Source: an uncultured Collinsella sp. (GTDB lineage: Bacteria > Actinomycetota > Coriobacteriia > Coriobacteriales > Coriobacteriaceae). From it: a stretch of 14,688 bases of DNA. The notes under the pieces are model-generated. The model saw only the letters and a program-made list of their open reading frames with translations, did no database searches and was not told the origin of the DNA. A program made the position numbers and the translations under genes. This document shows, in pieces, positions 12,915-14,688 of this stretch; the stretch's first letter is position 1; every line of letters begins with the position of its first letter. The stretch spans positions 1-14,688 of the forward strand of contig CALKKS010000027.1 of assembly GCA_937995345.1 (NCBI GenBank), given 5' to 3'.

Positions 12915-14219
12915 CTAGGCGCGCTCGGCACGCGCCAGCTCGGCAGCGACGAGCTTAACGGCCAGCACCAGGACATCGAGCGCGGCCTCCAAGTCCTCGA
13001 CCGTGGGGTAACTCGGCGCGATACGGATGTTGGTGTCGTGCGGGTCCTTACCGTAGGGCCAGGTGGCACCGGCCGGCGTGAGCTTAACGCCCAGCTCGGC
13101 ACAGAGCGTGGCAACCTTTTGAGCCGAGCCCTCGGGACCGTCAAAGCTCACGAAGTAACCGCCGCGGGGGTGCGTCCAGGTGGCGCAGCCCGTGTCGCCC
13201 AGGCCCTCGGTGAGCTTGCGCTCGACCGCCTCAAAGCGCGGGCGCAGGAACTCGGCATGCTTTTTCATGTGTTCCTTGACCGCCTCGATGGTGGGGAGGA
13301 AGCGCACGTGACGCAGCTGGTTGAGCTTGTCGGCGCTGATGAGGCCGGCCTTCAGGCGCTTGGAGAACTCCGCGATAACCGCGGGGCTCGCACCGATAAA
13401 GCCGATGCCGGCGCCCGGGAAGGTGATCTTGGACGTCGAGGCAAAGGCGACCACGCGGTCCTCGGTGCCCGCCGCGCGGGCGAGGTCGAAGATGTTGGCG
13501 AGCTCGTCGGTCTCGTCGTACAGGTCGTGCACGCAGTAGGCGTTGTCCCAGAAGATGCGGAAATCGGGCGCGGCCGTGGGCATCTCGACCAGGCGGCGCA
13601 CAGTGTCCTCGCTAAAGGTGATGCCCGTGGGATTGGAATACTTGGGCACGCACCAGATGCCCTTGATGGAGTCGTCGGCAGCAACCAGGCGCTCGACCTC
13701 GTCCATGTCGGGGCCGTTGTCGGTCATCGCAACGGGGACATTCTCGATACCCAGATCGGCGGTGATGCCAAAGTGGCGGTCGTAGCCGGGAACGGGGCAC
13801 AGGAACTTGACCTTCTTGCCGTCGTGCGCGGCCTCGTAGGCGTCCCAGGGCTCGCTACCGCACGAGCCGCAGCGCCAGAACATGCCGGCGATGTCATGCT
13901 CAATCAACAGGCTGGACGAACCCAGCACAAGTGTCTGCTCGGCGGGGCAACCCAAGAACTCCCCTGCCAGCTTACGCGCCGAGGGAATACCCTCGAAGCA
14001 GCCGTAATTGGAGCAGTCGACGTTGCCGTCGTACAAGTCGGCATTGGCATTGAGGGCATCGAGCATGGGGCGCGAGATGTCCACCTGGGCGGGCGACGGC
14101 TTGCCGCGGGCCATATCGAGCGCCAGGCCCTTGGCCTTGACCTCGGCGACCTCGGCTTTGAGCGCCTCGATGGCGGCATCGAGTTCGGTGGTTTCCATCT
14201 TCTGGTAGATCGTCTGCAT
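12915..14219 (-). CDS. PLP-dependent aminotransferase, fold type I (aspartate aminotransferase subgroup Ic-like)
   Basis: A 434-residue cytoplasmic enzyme that moves amino groups using pyridoxal phosphate. Lys264 in S-T-S-K-I-T-F-P-G-A-G would hold the cofactor, N196-P-T-G and W224-D-N-A-Y228 contact it, and the C-terminal domain has R-G-G-Y-F-V-S-F and an N-I-R-I-A-P-S-Y segment with the carboxylate-binding Arg. Length and spacing resemble the Corynebacterium AspT family (Aminotran_MocR, no DNA-binding domain). Aspartate is the likely donor, but the substrate is not proven. AAAGG precedes the ATG by about eight bases. A six-base-pair GC hairpin (12910-12915 with 12919-12924) sits at the stop codon. 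Confidence 0.85.
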   Translation of the reverse strand: MQTIYQKMETTELDAAIEALKAEVAEVKAKGLALDMARGKPSPAQVDISRPMLDALNANADLYDGNVDCSNYGCFEGIPSARKLAGEFLGCPAEQTLVLGSSSLLIEHDIAGMFWRCGSCGSEPWDAYEAAHDGKKVKFLCPVPGYDRHFGITADLGIENVPVAMTDNGPDMDEVERLVAADDSIKGIWCVPKYSNPTGITFSEDTVRRLVEMPTAAPDFRIFWDNAYCVHDLYDETDELANIFDLARAAGTEDRVVAFASTSKITFPGAGIGFIGASPAVIAEFSKRLKAGLISADKLNQLRHVRFLPTIEAVKEHMKKHAEFLRPRFEAVERKLTEGLGDTGCATWTHPRGGYFVSFDGPEGSAQKVATLCAELGVKLTPAGATWPYGKDPHDTNIRIAPSYPTVEDLEAALDVLVLAVKLVAAELARAERA

Positions 14220-14260
14220 GGGTGCGACCTTTCGCGAAGCGGTACGTTGCAGTTCGTCTA

Positions 14261-14266
14261 AGTATA
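14261..14266 (-). promoter_or_regulatory. Probable -10 element for the aminotransferase gene
   Basis: On the minus strand this reads TATACT within TCTATACTTAG, about 42 bases before the start codon. The -35 is not clear; TTGCGG occurs only 11 bp upstream, too close for a standard spacing. Confidence 0.5.
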
Positions 14267-14368
14267 GACCGCCACCGCCGCAACGGTATGAAGCCGTGAT
14301 AGATTAAGTTCATCGCAATGAATTACGAATCGCCGCGCATGGCGGCGTGGGGCGCCCAAGGAGGCACT

Positions 14369-14623
14369 ATGGAGTACGGATCGTTTAGGGCCGAGGAATT
14401 CGGCGACCTGCAGTGCCTGGTCGACGGGCTGTTTTACGACCGCCATGCCATCGACCGCCTGGATTTGATCGTACAGGCCGAAATCTTGGACCTGGCACCC
14501 GATCTCATGGAAATCGTCAACCTGCTACCGCCCGGCTATTACGACCGCCAGTCACTTTGCGACCAGCTCAACTCCGCCCTTGCCGCCCACGGCTGGGGCG
14601 CCATCTACGGCACCGTGGAATAG
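14369..14623 (+). CDS. Small acidic protein of unknown function
   Basis: An 84-residue protein I do not recognise. It is acidic and Leu/Asp-rich, probably helical, with no signal peptide, membrane segment or metal motif; a central L-L-P-P-G-Y-Y-D-R suggests a turn between two helices. The start at 14369 is supported by AAGGAGG just upstream (four to five bases); an in-frame ATG at 14318 has no site. It is transcribed divergently from the aminotransferase gene across about 150 bases, with a weak TAGATT-like -10 near 14305. The right end repeat begins 12 bases after its stop. Confidence 0.7.
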   Translation: MEYGSFRAEEFGDLQCLVDGLFYDRHAIDRLDLIVQAEILDLAPDLMEIVNLLPPGYYDRQSLCDQLNSALAAHGWGAIYGTVE

Positions 14624-14634
14624 GCCTAGTCATT

Positions 14635-14688
14635 GGTAGCGCGCAGAGATGTGGTGTAAGAGGCGGGGCATGCCCCACCTCTTCCCTT
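14635..14688. repeat. Right copy of the 54-bp end inverted repeat
   Basis: This is the perfect inverted partner of 2-55. The near-palindromic core lies at 14658-14683. It begins 12 bases after the stop codon of the 84-residue protein gene, so in RNA the core hairpin could act as a 3'-end structure for that gene; only a short pyrimidine run follows it before the window ends. See the left copy for the interpretation. Confidence 0.9.

Noticed and set aside
12837..14261. Plus-strand open frame opposite the aminotransferase
   Set aside because: It mirrors the aminotransferase, whose active-site motifs are intact on the minus strand.
2..14688. Whole window as a composite transposon with 54-bp terminal repeats
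   Set aside because: There is no transposase, integrase or visible target duplication, and the content is conserved housekeeping genes.
1..14688. tRNA, rRNA, CRISPR arrays, riboswitches
   Set aside because: No T-loop pattern, regularly spaced repeats or known riboswitch core was seen on reading the gaps. Covariance-model searches were not possible, so a divergent RNA could be missed.

Overview
The window is a compact, GC-rich, bacterial core-chromosome segment. The gene order tmk-holB-ricT next to a type IA topoisomerase, the archaeal-like form of that topoisomerase, an alanine/lysine-rich topoisomerase tail and the tatA-tatC-hypA-hypB cluster together suggest a Coriobacteriia gut anaerobe, most likely Collinsella or a close relative. 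The taxon is inferred from protein style and gene order; no search was run. I see no tRNA, rRNA, CRISPR array, insertion sequence or phage gene.

Layout. Positions 1-354 carry no gene but hold a dense cluster of palindromes and inverted repeats. The minus strand from 5888 down to 355 reads tmk, holB and ricT (tightly packed, partly overlapping), then comF, which has its own promoter and a 5' hairpin, and then a protein with a PD-(D/E)XK-like nuclease domain. From 6134 to 7117 a plus-strand gene encodes a membrane protein with an N-terminal zinc ribbon; a near-identical hairpin repeat sits on each side of it. The minus strand from 14219 down to 7274 reads a PLP aminotransferase, a STAS anti-anti-sigma protein, tatA, tatC, hypA, hypB and topA. 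The last gene, 14369-14623 on the plus strand, encodes an 84-residue protein I do not recognise.

How the genes fit together. tmk, holB, topA, ricT and comF cover dTTP synthesis, replication, DNA topology, RNA processing and DNA uptake. The Tat translocase genes are followed at once by hypA and hypB, which deliver nickel to [NiFe] hydrogenase. Tat exports folded metalloenzymes, including hydrogenases, so the linkage makes sense, although no hydrogenase gene lies in the window.

Most unusual signals. (1) The two ends of the window are a perfect 54-bp inverted repeat with a near-palindromic core. (2) A 51-bp diverged inverted repeat sits in the gene-free left end. (3) The zinc-ribbon gene lies, reversed and hairpin-flanked, between topA and tmk, which are usually neighbours in actinobacteria. 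(4) RicT has a long arginine-rich tail and an extra cysteine cluster. None of these proves a new system. The hairpin-bounded zinc-ribbon gene is the best candidate for something undescribed.
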